NCBI RefSeq assembly: GCF_000764305.2
Contig: NW_025932501.1
Coordinates: forward strand, 62,001-126,000
Direction: 5' to 3'
Origin: Hyalella azteca
Taxonomy: Eukaryota; Arthropoda; Malacostraca; Amphipoda; Hyalellidae
DNA length: 64,000 nt
Shown here: piece after piece, positions 25,879-37,124 of the stretch
Position numbering within the stretch: position 1 is the first letter of the stretch
How the letters are laid out: each line of letters opens with the position of its first letter
The notes under the pieces: model-generated
What the model saw: the letters and a program-made list of their open reading frames with translations, nothing else
What the model was told of the DNA's origin: nothing
The model's database searches: none
Translations under genes and position numbers: made by a program

Positions 25879-26055
25879 CCTTTTTAGCGCATTTTCTCAT
25901 TTATGGAAAAAATGTACTATTGTGCTCGCCATGTCCGTACGTCTGTCTGTCTGTCTGACCGTCTGTCCGTCCGTCTGTCCGTGACTTCAAGTTTTCGTCG
26001 ACGAGAAAATGCGCTCTCTGTCACTCACTGCAGTGAGTACTGAGTTATATTTTTT
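25879..26055. mobile_element. Small fold-back element with CTGT/CCGT core, copy A
   Basis: A perfect 13-bp inverted repeat, AGCGCATTTTCTC at 25886-25898 and GAGAAAATGCGCT at 26003-26015, encloses the conserved block CTATTGTGCTCGCCATGTCC and a (CTGT/CCGT)n simple repeat at about 25935-25982. Similarity to copy B at 30.1 kb continues beyond the right arm through CTCTCTRTCACTCA and CAGTGAGTACTG. In copy A this contains the perfect palindrome ACTCACTGCAGTGAGT (26023-26038). There is no coding capacity. The matching layout at two sites shows a dispersed element; its class is not known to me. Confidence 0.75.
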
Positions 26056-27720
26056 GTATTTGTGTTTCTTCGCTAAATACTCCAACACGTGAGCCTCAGC
26101 AGCTCTATATCTGTCAAATGACTCAGCAGAAAATAATTGCAATTTTGTTATCTTTATTGTATGAAAGTAGTCGGGTGAGTAACAAATGATTTTTAATTTA
26201 GTTAATAATTTCTTTGGGACTTCAATAGCAAATACTTGAGAAATTTGAAATTCTGAGTTCCCCGCATGACATTTATAATGGATGGAATGAGTTGACGCTT
26301 GTTTTGTTCTTGATTAATTCAGTACCGTCTAGTTGGACGCTATAGAAAATTAAGGTAAAGTTAAAAATGTATTATTCACCTCTTTGAGAACTAATGGACT
26401 CATTTCATTCGAAAGTTTTTAATAAAATTCTGTCAAGACTGTACAAGCACAGTCAGTCGCTCTTAATATTAAGTCACCCAGGTGTGAACAATATTGTGTG
26501 ATAATGGCCATCTTAGCATAAAACACTTCTGGTTCTTAATACTTAACCCTTCTTGTTAAGGTGGCTCTCCTCGTTTTCATTCAATCAAAAATTCACTATT
26601 ATTTTAATTCAAAGCAGTATCTAGCTGTCCTCTTTTAGTCTCATTTTCTATATCTTGCTCTCGTTTCTTTGCATTTGGTTTCAATAATTAATTAATTTTC
26701 CACAATTGGGTTAAGTTATATCACATTTATATTTGTTTTGATTGCGACCACAATCGCTCATATCTCACAACAAATCGCTTGTGCATCAGAGGACCTCAGC
26801 TCGGGCAGACAGAACAGTTAGGCAAGCCGGTCCGCTGAGCTCTCTTCGGATGAATACTGATTTCCGCTCCACTTTGCTATCGTAATATTCAACTTGACTT
26901 ATAAATCTACGAATAATGAAAAATGTGCACAGGATCTGAAAACGTATTTGATAAGCATCTTATTACACACAGATATTGAAAATATTCATCGAAAAGCGGG
27001 GAAATTTACTTGAATGTAAAAATTATAACAAAATGTTCGAAAATGAAAAAAGGTTCTGGTCTTTGTCACCTATAACCGTTTTGAATTCAGTCAAAGAAAG
27101 CTTGATCCGCTTCGTTACCCTCGATTTGCCGTTATTTATTCTCGTGTTTATGCTATTAACTTGAAAACATTGAAGCGTTATTGGAGTGATTTTAATGCAT
27201 AACCACGATGAAGCAATTCTAGCTTGCTAAATCAGTAGTAAATTTTAAAATTTCCTCCATCAAAGTTCATAAAAACAGAGATTGAAGAGCAGACACCTGC
27301 ATTAATCAACTCAAACAATTATATTCTCAACAGAATATTCAATGATGTTTTAAAACTTTACTTATTCTGAGTAATCTCTTTAATATTTGAAAATTTTCAA
27401 GTTTTTACATACTAGTTAATAAATTGAGAGCGATTTAGAGTTGACAATAATTTATTCCAAACAACTCTTGAATGTTAGTCGGCCCGTTATGCGCGCCCAA
27501 ATCAAAAGTACCTATTCATTTTTTATTGATTCATGAATGATAGCCCCACTTACCAAACTGAGATTTTCAATACAAAATTTTTATAAAGCCAAATAAAAGC
27601 CGCAAGCTTTGTCGTTAAATTCTTGTCTTTATTTTGCGATAGAATAGACTGGTTTGGCTCATCAGATGGAGCCTAGGAAGGTGCTTGTACAAGCCATTTT
27701 AACGGCAAGTGCGCTGAATT
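26056..27720. other. No recognisable gene
   Basis: AT-rich sequence. Frames are short (62 codons at most) and without motifs. No repeats or RNA genes seen. Confidence 0.5.
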
Positions 27721-27724
27721 TTAC

Positions 27725-27850
27725 GGCTTCAAATGAACTGTTGAGCGCAGTTCGAGCGCGCCGACCCGTGACGTGCGAATTGGATGCGCCGGTATCTGCG
27801 CTACCGGCCGAGCCTCGGCATCGCGCACTGCGAGAATTTCCTTGCCGGAC
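27725..27850. other. CpG-rich patch
   Basis: About 19 CpG dinucleotides fall within roughly 125 bp, whereas surrounding sequence has almost none over comparable lengths. Overlapping frames are open on both strands (27654-27866 plus; 27662-28042 minus), as happens when GC content suppresses stop codons. It could be an exon, a promoter-proximal CpG cluster or a fragment of a GC-rich mobile element. Nothing in either translation is recognisable. Confidence 0.4.
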
Positions 27851-27869
27851 ATTTCTTAGGTTGTGATTT

Positions 27870-29440
27870 TTATCTTGTTGAGTTACAGCTTTTGTAGGTA
27901 ACCACCATATAACCTCCATGCGTATTGGTGCGCTTGATTCATGTGCAAACTTTTTTGTTTGGTTCATAGGAAAATCCTGGGTAGGGAACGTATAGGTACT
28001 TTCTGGAAATTCCGGGAACTTACTGAAAATTATTGCAAACACTAAAATTAGTTCCTAGAGAAATAAAATATACGTGAATGTCTTTTTTGTTATTTTTATC
28101 GCAAGCGCTTACTTTTTAAACTTAGATTAGGAGTACCTAAAAATTCCTCTGGTAAAAAAATATCTCATGATAACTGCACTTACTACTAAAATATGTGACG
28201 TAAGAACTATTAATGATGTCTTATATGTTTAAAATTCTCGAGACTCAAGAGTACCCATTAGAGAAACTCGTCCCTTCGACCGCATCATTAACAGTCCAGG
28301 AAAAAATCCTTGAATATCGAATCGATGAAGCAGATTTTCTTGCACGAGCCCCGGCCGACACCGGCCCGTTATCCACAGGCACTGGAGTGCGTCTCTTGTT
28401 TTTCTCGCGGTCTTCTTGCCGATAGCAGCGAGTGATAACATCGCGACCATGACAAGGACTTAACATGTAGGACAGGCATCAACGCGGGCTTCTCGGTTGC
28501 TCGTCTTCTTCGAGACTCCGTCAATAATATTATTGGAAATTTTTTGGTGATGGTGACGGGAATAGAAATAAAATGATTCAACTGATACTCTGACGGACTG
28601 ATGCTGCGGTTATCACGCGCCACGTCGTCCTGTTTCTTGGTCACTGCTGACACCATCCATGGAACCCAAGTACTCGATAAATAATTCGTTAAATCACACT
28701 TCATATCTATTTCTCAGAGCGCCCGAAAAAATGAAGACTTCTTCAAGTATTATTGACGGAGTGTCGAGCAGCCAAAGACTCCTAGTGGTTTCCTGTCGCC
28801 ACGGTTTGTGCGCATCCTATGCAAGCCTGGAAGGCGGCTAACAATATGGTTCCGACTCCATGTGAATATAAACTGGTTTACTCCAAGTTTAGGTAGTATT
28901 TTCAGATCTGGTAGCCGTCATTTTACATTTTTTTAATCACACCAAATTTAATAGTGCGTATAATTGACTTAAAATTTCATTAAGTTTATATAATAATAGA
29001 ATCGTAAGTAAAGATAGATCTTTGACACCCTGTTTTTATCTCGTCATACAGAACGTCATTGCTGGTCATTAGAACGATGCGTGAACCTCGTTATTTGAAG
29101 ATGGCATTGCAGGTCACTGCGGTTCCTTGAAGTCGATCCCTTCTTGCACAGGATTATTTCTGACAGCAGATGAGTCTTACTCGTCCGGTCAAGTAACGGA
29201 CATTTTCCTCCAGCGATGAATTTATAATTAAAATTGCATCATCACTTCACGATCTATTTTGTACTCGTAGGACATCTCTTAAGTCCCGAATATCTTTATA
29301 ACATTGAGGTATATATTAATAATGTTTACTGATGAAGCCATCATCGACCATACTCAGTAATGTCGTTATTATACTTACGCTTTCTGGCTGAGAGGTTGAA
29401 TACTTGTGACAAATGTCATGCTGGAAAAATTACAATATCC
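27870..29440. other. No recognisable gene
   Basis: AT-rich, with a slightly GC-richer stretch at 28330-28520 where several overlapping frames are open on both strands. No motif or repeat stands out. Confidence 0.45.
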
Positions 29441-29447
29441 CTCATAG

Positions 29448-29541
29448 TATAGTATCTTCGGCATTAAATAAATAGGCCTGGATAGGCCTGTCGCCGATTC
29501 TTGTACTTTTCTTGACTAGACTGGCCTTACGGACGGAAGAT
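29448..29541. repeat. Dispersed repeat copy B (partner at 13.25 kb)
   Basis: This carries the same ordered blocks as 13250-13350: ATAGTATAGT, TCGGC, CCGATTCTTGTACTTTTC and ACTGGCCTT followed by GACGG. A local GGCCTG doublet (29478 and 29487) is specific to this copy. Confidence 0.5.
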
Positions 29542-29547
29542 ATCAGT

Positions 29548-29586
29548 TGTTCCGTAGGGTACGAGGCAGGGTGTTCCGTAGGGTAC
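29548..29586. repeat. 24-bp tandem duplication
   Basis: TGTTCCGTAGGGTAC occurs at 29548 and again at 29572, separated by GAGGCAGGG. It lies immediately right of dispersed repeat copy B. Confidence 0.75.
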
Positions 29587-30076
29587 TCATATAATTTATT
29601 CATGTAAAATACTTACCAGTTGTACCAATTGCTCCTAGTCATAAAAATTTTAAACTTTACAAGAAGTTTTTAATCGTTTTGCGAATTGGAACCAAAAATA
29701 TTTCACAAAATTATTGGTTCGCTGAATCCATTAACTACTTGAGAGGTGGCGTGGCATGGGAGAGACTGTTCGTATGTTACGTGTGAGCGTACAATACCTG
29801 GATGCTTGGTTTCATACAGGTTGATAAAACTAAAAAGTCATTTTTACGATCCACTTGTTCCCAGCAATTATCTCTGAAATGCATTGGCTGAAGTCTTGTC
29901 GCCCAGAGATGTCCGCTGAATTTCTCATAGTCATTTATGTTCCTCCGCTTTCACGAACCGTAATTTTTTCGACGAGTCACGCAAGTAAATGCTGCGTAAC
30001 CAAGCCCGTCGCAGCGACAATTCGCGAATGACAATGAGTGCTATTGATAATGAATGAAAAAATATTATTAAAGTGG

Positions 30077-30215
30077 TTTTTAGCGCCTTTTCTCATTTAT
30101 GGAGAAAAACGCTATTGTGCTCGTCATGTCCGTCCGTCCGTGACGGACAGACGGACGTGAGAAAATGCGCTCTCTATCACTCATTCCAGTGAGTACTGAT
30201 CTAATTTTTCTAATA
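30077..30215. mobile_element. Small fold-back element with CTGT/CCGT core, copy B
   Basis: The left arm AGCGCCTTTTCTC (30082) and right arm GAGAAAATGCGCT (30159-30171) match the arms of copy A with one change. Between them are CTATTGTGCTCGTCATGTCC and a shorter core in which GTCCGTCCGTCC is followed by GGACAGACGGAC, making the core itself an inverted repeat. Similarity extends rightwards through CTCTCTATCACTC and CAGTGAGTACTG. It lies about 4.2 kb from copy A in the same orientation. Confidence 0.75.
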
Positions 30216-33200
30216 AAACAGGTTTTGACGTTTTAGTTCCTATATTTCTCACTCGCTTTCTTTGCGCTTGATTTATTTTAAGCAAACAGCGTTTCTGAAT
30301 ATGTCTCCCTTGTTTTTCTCAGGTACTTTTTATGCCTAATGTCCGTTTTAAATAGCCATTGGCTGATTTCTGAGCACGGCAGGTTCATGGATTCAACTTT
30401 AGCAACGATAGCCGGTGGTCTTTAATTGAGACATATTGCAAATATTAAAAGCTTTGTTTACCTTTTATCTGAAGTTCATTCTTGGTTTCGAGACTCTTTC
30501 AGGCAGAGTAGTAAAAATCTGCATCGTTTTCATCAGCATGTTAGAAAAAACATTTACTCGCTCGAGTGTTCAAAAGCATAAAATGATCTAGAACGCACAC
30601 CTCTTTATAGGATATTTTTTTAAAGACAAAGAGTTTACAGCTCAGCGATATATTGTTAGCTGTGAATATTATAAATCAAGAAGGGGCGAGTGTCCAGTTA
30701 ATGTCTACTATTTCACTTGTGATGGACGTGACCTCTAATTATTGCAAGTCGCCGTGGCGGCAAATTCTAACCTGATCGTAATGATAATCAAGTTGCAGCT
30801 ATGGTGATCGAGGCAAAATACACGCACTTAAAATATATCTTTTTTGAAATTTTATAGTAGTTTTGACTAGTTTATTGGTTTGTTGGTCGAGTGCCGCCCT
30901 GGATCTTGAACTATCTAGTTATATATTTGTGAACTTAGTAACGGGCTTCTGCTCTGGATATGAGTCGGTATTTCCGCATTATCATAACCGGCCGAGTTTG
31001 CTGTAGATAATTTAGGCTCAATTGTCTCGCGGAACCGTTGGCAGGTGCTCCTGATCGCGATTATTCTTGAGATAAGTGCAAGAGGGGATCAGAAGGCTCT
31101 CGTATGAATTTCATCATAGCTTAATAATTCAGGTACAAAAAATTTACACACACGCTAATCTATAGAACATCTCAAAAATACCAAAGAATCCGGTGCTTTT
31201 TTTTCGTGTTCATCTTATTAATGCGATAGCCTCTATTTAAGGAAAGGTTCAAATGCCAAAAAAATTGGAATAGATGAACAAATATCGTAAACATCAATAC
31301 TAATTCAAAAGTACAAACACTGAAGGATGTGGAAAGAAATTACGTTTTAACGCATTACGTTACTCGCATGTCTGATTGCGAGTGCCGCTCACTTACTATA
31401 GGCGTGAAATTGAGAATGATTAAGAATTTCAAACTTGTTTTTCGAGAGTCGAATTGTGCAGGAAACGGTTTGAAATTTGAGATGATGTCACTAAGAATTT
31501 TTCGAGGGAGATCTCCGTCTTGCGGTTTACTAATCAGGAAACTAAACATTATTGGATGTGAGTTTACAGATTGGCCTTACTTTGAATCGTCAATCATAGC
31601 TGATCTTATGGAACGAGTTCTTCAACCCTATATGGTAGCCTTATAATACTTTGAAAATTTTAGAACCTTTTGATTATGTAAGACTCAATCTATTAGGCAT
31701 CACCTCTTTCTGACACTCAATATTCAAACTTGGTTAGTGGCTACTGCATGATAACAAATTATCAACTATCCTTTCAGGAAAGAACACTCGCCGAACTTTA
31801 CTAAACCTTGCGATTAGTTTATTTGCTCAGGCAATTGTCACCTTTAAATAAATTGATTAGCTGGACTCGCATTACAAGTTTTTACATGCTTTCTTCTTCC
31901 AAACAGATTACGCAGCACACGAACCAATCTAGATAATGCAAAAAGTGTGTGTTATAAATCATCTTCATGCACTGATGAAACCAGTTAAAAAACGAATCCT
32001 GTATATGATAGAATCCGGGTATTACTTGCGTTACTTTCAAATATCTCTTCTAAGTGAATTAAAAGAAATGGAGATCGGAGCAACTGTAATTAAAGACCAA
32101 GTGTCCAGGTGAAAAGTTTATGGTCTTTTCCTGACAAATTTACCGCTATTTGACATTATTGCTCTAGGTTGGTCGACTAAGATATATGAGGGCGTCTTTG
32201 CCAGTGTTTTGACCTTTTCAAATCTGTTAAAAATAGCGGATTGAAATTTTCGCATATCCTGGTGAAATGAGTTGAGGTTGCGATCATTTGTATAGTAAGT
32301 ATACTAATGTAATGCTGTCCACACAGTCATTGCGACAATAATTAACTTTGCATACTTTTTCATAAAGCGTAATGGAAACAATCCAATTCTAATTCGTTTT
32401 TCAAAACTTCGGCTGAATTAAAAAAGTATTTCTATCATTATAGCTGAATCTAAAGCCTTATGAGTGTGTTGATGTGGCGCAATTCTTATTTTAATTATCA
32501 TCAGTTTCGAATTTATTCATATTAGGTATATTGTGACCGTTTTGACCATTTTGTTAGCTGTTTTTTTGCCGAGTTCTGGCATCCCTGAAGGGAATTCAGA
32601 GCGCTGTTTGATTCAACGATTCTTGTAGCTTGGCACCTCTAGAGAGATGTGTTACTCACGAGTGGGTAAGTGAAGTGTAAATTTAATACATTTAGCATGT
32701 AGGTTATCATTAAAACAGCTAATAACAACCGACCAACTTAAGGTTGCTATTATTAACTCTAACTTGTTGGTCTTCAGATTCAATAAACTGGGTATTGTAG
32801 CTGATCTTGCTGTTTATTTACCTTCAATTTGTATTTTTCATTTAAATATGAATATTAATTTTAAAGAGTATCTATCTGAGCGTGTTCAACTCACCATGTC
32901 TCAGAAGATCTTCAAATTTGTATATAAATTACCACCCGAGAGATAAAATTGTGTGACAAGAGCTTAACTGCGACGCTCCCCATTGAATGACCGGCCAGTA
33001 CAGCAAGGTGCTATATAGGCGAGATGACATGGTCTAATGACAACAACGGAATAATGTATACTTGAGATATGAATGTGGCATATAGATATGTGGAAGAGCT
33101 CGTGGCATGTTTCCCAATTATGAGAATTTTTTTTCTTACATATCACGTGACTCAAGATGATATTAGTGATGATATTAGTGATAGACATTTTATAATTTGA

Positions 33201-33340
33201 GCGGTCTGAACTTCTAGAATCTAGAGAAAGCACGCTCAATTGAGCTCCTGATCAGGAAAATTTTGTTTAATAAGTACTAGTGCATGAACTTTTTCTGGCA
33301 CAAGACATATTTTTCCAAAAATCACTATTGTTTAGGCCGG
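30216..33340. other. No recognisable gene
   Basis: AT-rich DNA with isolated frames such as 31329-31646 (105 codons, plus) that show no family features. A 15-bp tandem doublet of GATGATATTAGT lies at about 33155-33182. No RNA gene seen. Confidence 0.5.
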
Positions 33341-33344
33341 GGCT

Positions 33345-34449
33345 CGTTTCAGCCGCCGGACCACTCATCAACGCGAGGCTCTGCCAGTGACACTCGCTGC
33401 TCAGTGAGCGAGTTTACCGCACTCTGCATTTTCACTTTGAATCGTCTAACGGTGTTCCAGGAATAATTAGCTGTTTAAACTGACCGTAATTTGTGTTTGA
33501 AGTAAATTATTGAGAAGTGTAATCATTAAGCACAGAAATACACACAATATTTGTTAACATTTGAACTATTTAGGTAACGAACATGAATGTAGATTCTTGT
33601 TGTTCATTTATTTTAAAGTATTTTGATGAGTTAGGCGCACAAATATCGGGCCAAATTGTTCGCGATATTCTTCAATTCGCGATTTCTTTTGATGGTCACA
33701 ATTTGGATCCTTCAGTAGCAAAATTCATTTCCTTTACATCGCAGTTATGATGTTTGGGGAGAAATAAATGGGAAATTGAGATGAAAACCGATCAAGAAAA
33801 TATTTGTTCAGAACCTTTGCTCTTCTGAACAGAAATAAATATTGCTGAAATCAGTAATACTTATTTCTGTATTAAAATATTTAGAGTGTTTTTGTAATTG
33901 TACGTTTCAGCCGCCGGACCACTCATCAACGCGAGGCTCTGCCAGTGACACTCGCTGCTTTGTGAACGAGTTTACCGCACTCTGCATTTTTACTTTGAAT
34001 CGTCTAACGGCGTTCCAGGAATAATTACCTGTTTAAACTGACCTTAATTTCTGTTTGAAGTAAATTACTGAGAAGTGTAATTATTTAGCAGATAAATACA
34101 TAAAATATTTTATAATGAATTGCAAAACGAAATAACAAAACTAATAACGAGAAATGAATGCAGATTCTTGTTATTCATTTATTTTAAGGTATTTTGATGA
34201 GTTAGGCTCACAAATAGCAGACCAAGTTGTTCAATATTCTTCAATTCGCTATTTCTTTTGATGGTTACAATTTGGATCCCTAAGTCGCCAAATTCATTTC
34301 CTTTTCATAGCAGTTATGATGTTTGGGGAGAAATGAATGGGAAATTGGGACAAAAACCAGTTAAGGATTCAGAATTTATTCAGAAGATTTGCTGTTATCA
34401 GCAATATTTATTTCTGTATTAAAATATTTAGAGTGTTTTTGTAATTGTA
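33345..34449. repeat. 558-bp tandem duplication
   Basis: Two adjacent copies, 33345-33902 and 33903-34449 (547 bp), both begin CGTTTCAGCCGCCGG and end GTTTTTGTAATTGTA. The first 120-130 bp of each is GC-richer and nearly identical (about six substitutions, no indels), encoding FQPPDHSSTRGSASDTRC and a shared tail ending LNRLT.FQE before a stop. The remaining roughly 420 bp is AT-rich and clearly more diverged, with indels. The TTTCAG at the start of each copy resembles a splice acceptor, so the head could be a duplicated exon, but there is no independent support. The predicted peptide is not recognised. It may equally be a tandem duplication of a mobile-element fragment. Confidence 0.9.
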
Positions 34450-36655
34450 AGTGCAATGAAAATTATGAAATTTTGTTCTGCAATGTATTAAATTAGTTAA
34501 TTCTCATTGCACAACAAATTCTTACTAATAATAACGGCTTTTATTTTTCTTGTGTTTCTAACTCAATTATTTTGTGGTCTTTTGACCTCCGGATTGTGGA
34601 TTGGAAGGCCTCAGCATTCCCCGGATAGCAGAGCTGCCTCCTCCAGTGCGTCGTCTATCCTTATTGAGATGCATAACTTGCAACACCAGGACCAAGCTGC
34701 TAAACTTTTCAAGTCTTGAAATGTGGCTTTAAAATGCGATGCAAGTTTCTAAATGTGTGATGCTAATAAGCGACCATGTCGTTAATTTTGTAGTGTCCTT
34801 GGGTACGTAAGCTTCTAAATTAGTCCAGTAAATGCGTTTAAAAGTTTTTAAATGCGACGGGCGAAGGGATGGACAATTGGACATGTCACTTGATGTCTCA
34901 ACCATGATCGTCAATAAATTTACAAGATGCTTGTAGAGTTAAATGTCATTAGAAATAAAAACGCTTTCACGCAACAAGAGCATCCACTTTATTTGAAAAG
35001 ATTGGCGAAATACTTTTGGCCACACTTCGGCCATGTCTTGGCCTCTGATAGGTTAGTTGAGATTTTTAATAGGCAGGAGCTGGGCGTAACCATTTAAGCG
35101 TGCTTGTAACCTTCGGTCGCTCCATTGTTACCACTTCTTATGACTCCATCTCTGAGATTCCCTGCATAAGTCAGCTCGTTTTACGACGGCATCAAATTAG
35201 CTCAGAAAAGCTGTGCTTTCTTCGCCTGGGCAGCGCTCGACGAAAAGTTTCGTAGAAAAAGCTTCCAGTTGCCCTGCTGAAAATGATTCCGACGGACACT
35301 CATCAGACGTGTATTGGTTATCATAGTGTCGCTGATTATATCCAATAGTGTGTAGAACTGTAGATGTCTTCTAAAATGTCTGGAAGAGAGACTAGGAAGA
35401 ACAAAATGAATTTTATTGTTTCAATTCTGTCCCGTTAATGGCGAAATTTTTACAAACTAAATGCTTTTTGATTATTGGTAATAATTTCAGTGACCGCACT
35501 GACATATTATTGCAATTTTTCATTGATAGCTATTGGACAGCACAACGGTAAAAGTGCGGGGCTTGGAAGAGCCGCTCAATCAAGCAAGACGGCAGCTGGA
35601 TAAGACTAGAATTGATTCGCCCATAAAGATGCCGTAGTCTGGCGTGATATTCATCATCGCATATCTGAGTCTAAACTCAAGAACGATGATGTCTTGAGTT
35701 CAGAAAATGAGTACATGAAGTTCCTTCTGCGTGTTTGCACTCATACAAGTTTCTTGGTTAAAAATTAAATTTGTCTTGGCAGCTGCGATGGCATAAAAAT
35801 ATTAGGTCAGCAATGAGAATATGGTTTACTAATTCATAATAATAAAATTTCCATCAATAAAATCATCTCTCATGGCTCTTTAAATGATCAATTCTTAATG
35901 TTTAACTTTTCTTTAATTTTAATGTAATAATTTCCCCGGTGTATTATTAATTTTAAGATTTTAAGTCACGTGACCACGACTAGCTGTCTCTGGCATCGTT
36001 GTCGTGAACTGTGAGATTTGTGATTGATTTCCAGTCATTCTATTAATTGGAAAATTTCAATTAAAATCTTTTTATACGAGGTATCTACAATTTAAATCAG
36101 CAGTTTAATTTAACAATTTTATATAAATGTTTTTTTACGAATTAAACTTTTATCTCGGCGTAAATTTTTCCCAAGCATCATGCCACATTTATTAACCATT
36201 AGATTTATGTGAATTTGAAAGATTGAATGCAATTCCCAAAAAAATATTTGTTAACAAGAAACTATTCTTTTATCCACTAAATATCAAGGTAGACATCTAC
36301 AACAATCGAAAATGCTCATAAGCGTATTAGTTATACCAAGTAACTTTTATTTACATCTAGAATTTCACTTGTAAGTTCAGGACATGAGTATAACGCCGTG
36401 CGAGTTCAGATACAGCCTGCCGTCGAAACATAATTGAATCGTACCACTTATAGGTAAAACCCAGAATCAATTGCATGGTAGATTAGTTGATTTTATAGAA
36501 TTCTATGTAAGAATAATTGTCATGAAGTACTGGGACTGCAGCCGATGAAACAATGAAGCACCATCACCCTAAATTGCCAACTCAATGCATGTAACAAGAC
36601 TTCATGGTTCAGATATTCTTATAGATCGAATATACCGCTTGGATACATGCTGCAC
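34450..36655. other. No recognisable gene; one perfect hairpin
   Basis: A 9-bp perfect inverted repeat AACTCAAGA / TCTTGAGTT (35674-35682 and 35692-35700) with a 9-nt loop is present but isolated. The plus-strand frame at 34507-34719 begins with a hydrophobic run but has no recognisable family and could be chance. The rest is featureless AT-rich DNA. Confidence 0.5.
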
Positions 36656-36661
36656 ATCAGT

Positions 36662-36740
36662 CAATAAATCATGGTAACCTAACGATAACATTACTCTGCA
36701 CAATAAATCATGGTAACCTAACGATAATAATACTCTGCAC
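36662..36740. repeat. 39-bp tandem duplication
   Basis: CAATAAATCATGGTAACCTA starts at 36662 and 36701. The two 39-bp units differ at two positions near their ends, indicating a recent duplication. Confidence 0.9.
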
Positions 36741-37051
36741 CCCCGTTCCAGTAACTTGTAGCCATGGAGTTATTGAAAACAGTTAGCGTATCTTTGACGT
36801 TACTTTGATGAAAACTATAATCTACAGATATTTACTAAAGCGGAAAAATTCTGTAATCTTGCCTGAAGTTTTTGCTACAGCAAAAGGTTATTTATTTCGA
36901 AAAAAAAAAATAAAATTTTCAGGTGAAATAACGGATAGAAAACAACACTAGAATTTGCCTAGATGACTTCCACTTTTATCTCAATTTGATGAAGGGCTTT
37001 TTTATCATTTTCATTAAGCAACTCCGTTATTACTGAAAAATCATAATATCT

Positions 37052-37120
37052 CTCTCAACACATATAACGTCATCTCTCAACACATAACGTCAAACCTCAA
37101 CGCATATATAACGTCATCTC
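37052..37120. repeat. Short tandem repeat, three copies of about 20-26 bp
   Basis: CTCTCAACACATATAACGTC and two variants (CTCTCAACACATAACGTC and CCTCAACGCATATATAACGTC) follow one another. They differ in the number of AT dinucleotides, which accounts for the variable unit length. Confidence 0.8.
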
Positions 37121-37124
37121 CCGT

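Noticed and set aside
35674..35700. Hairpin AACTCAAGA/TCTTGAGTT as a possible microRNA precursor
   Set aside because: A 9-bp stem with a 9-nt loop and no extended pairing is far too short for a precursor; it is expected by chance at this scale.
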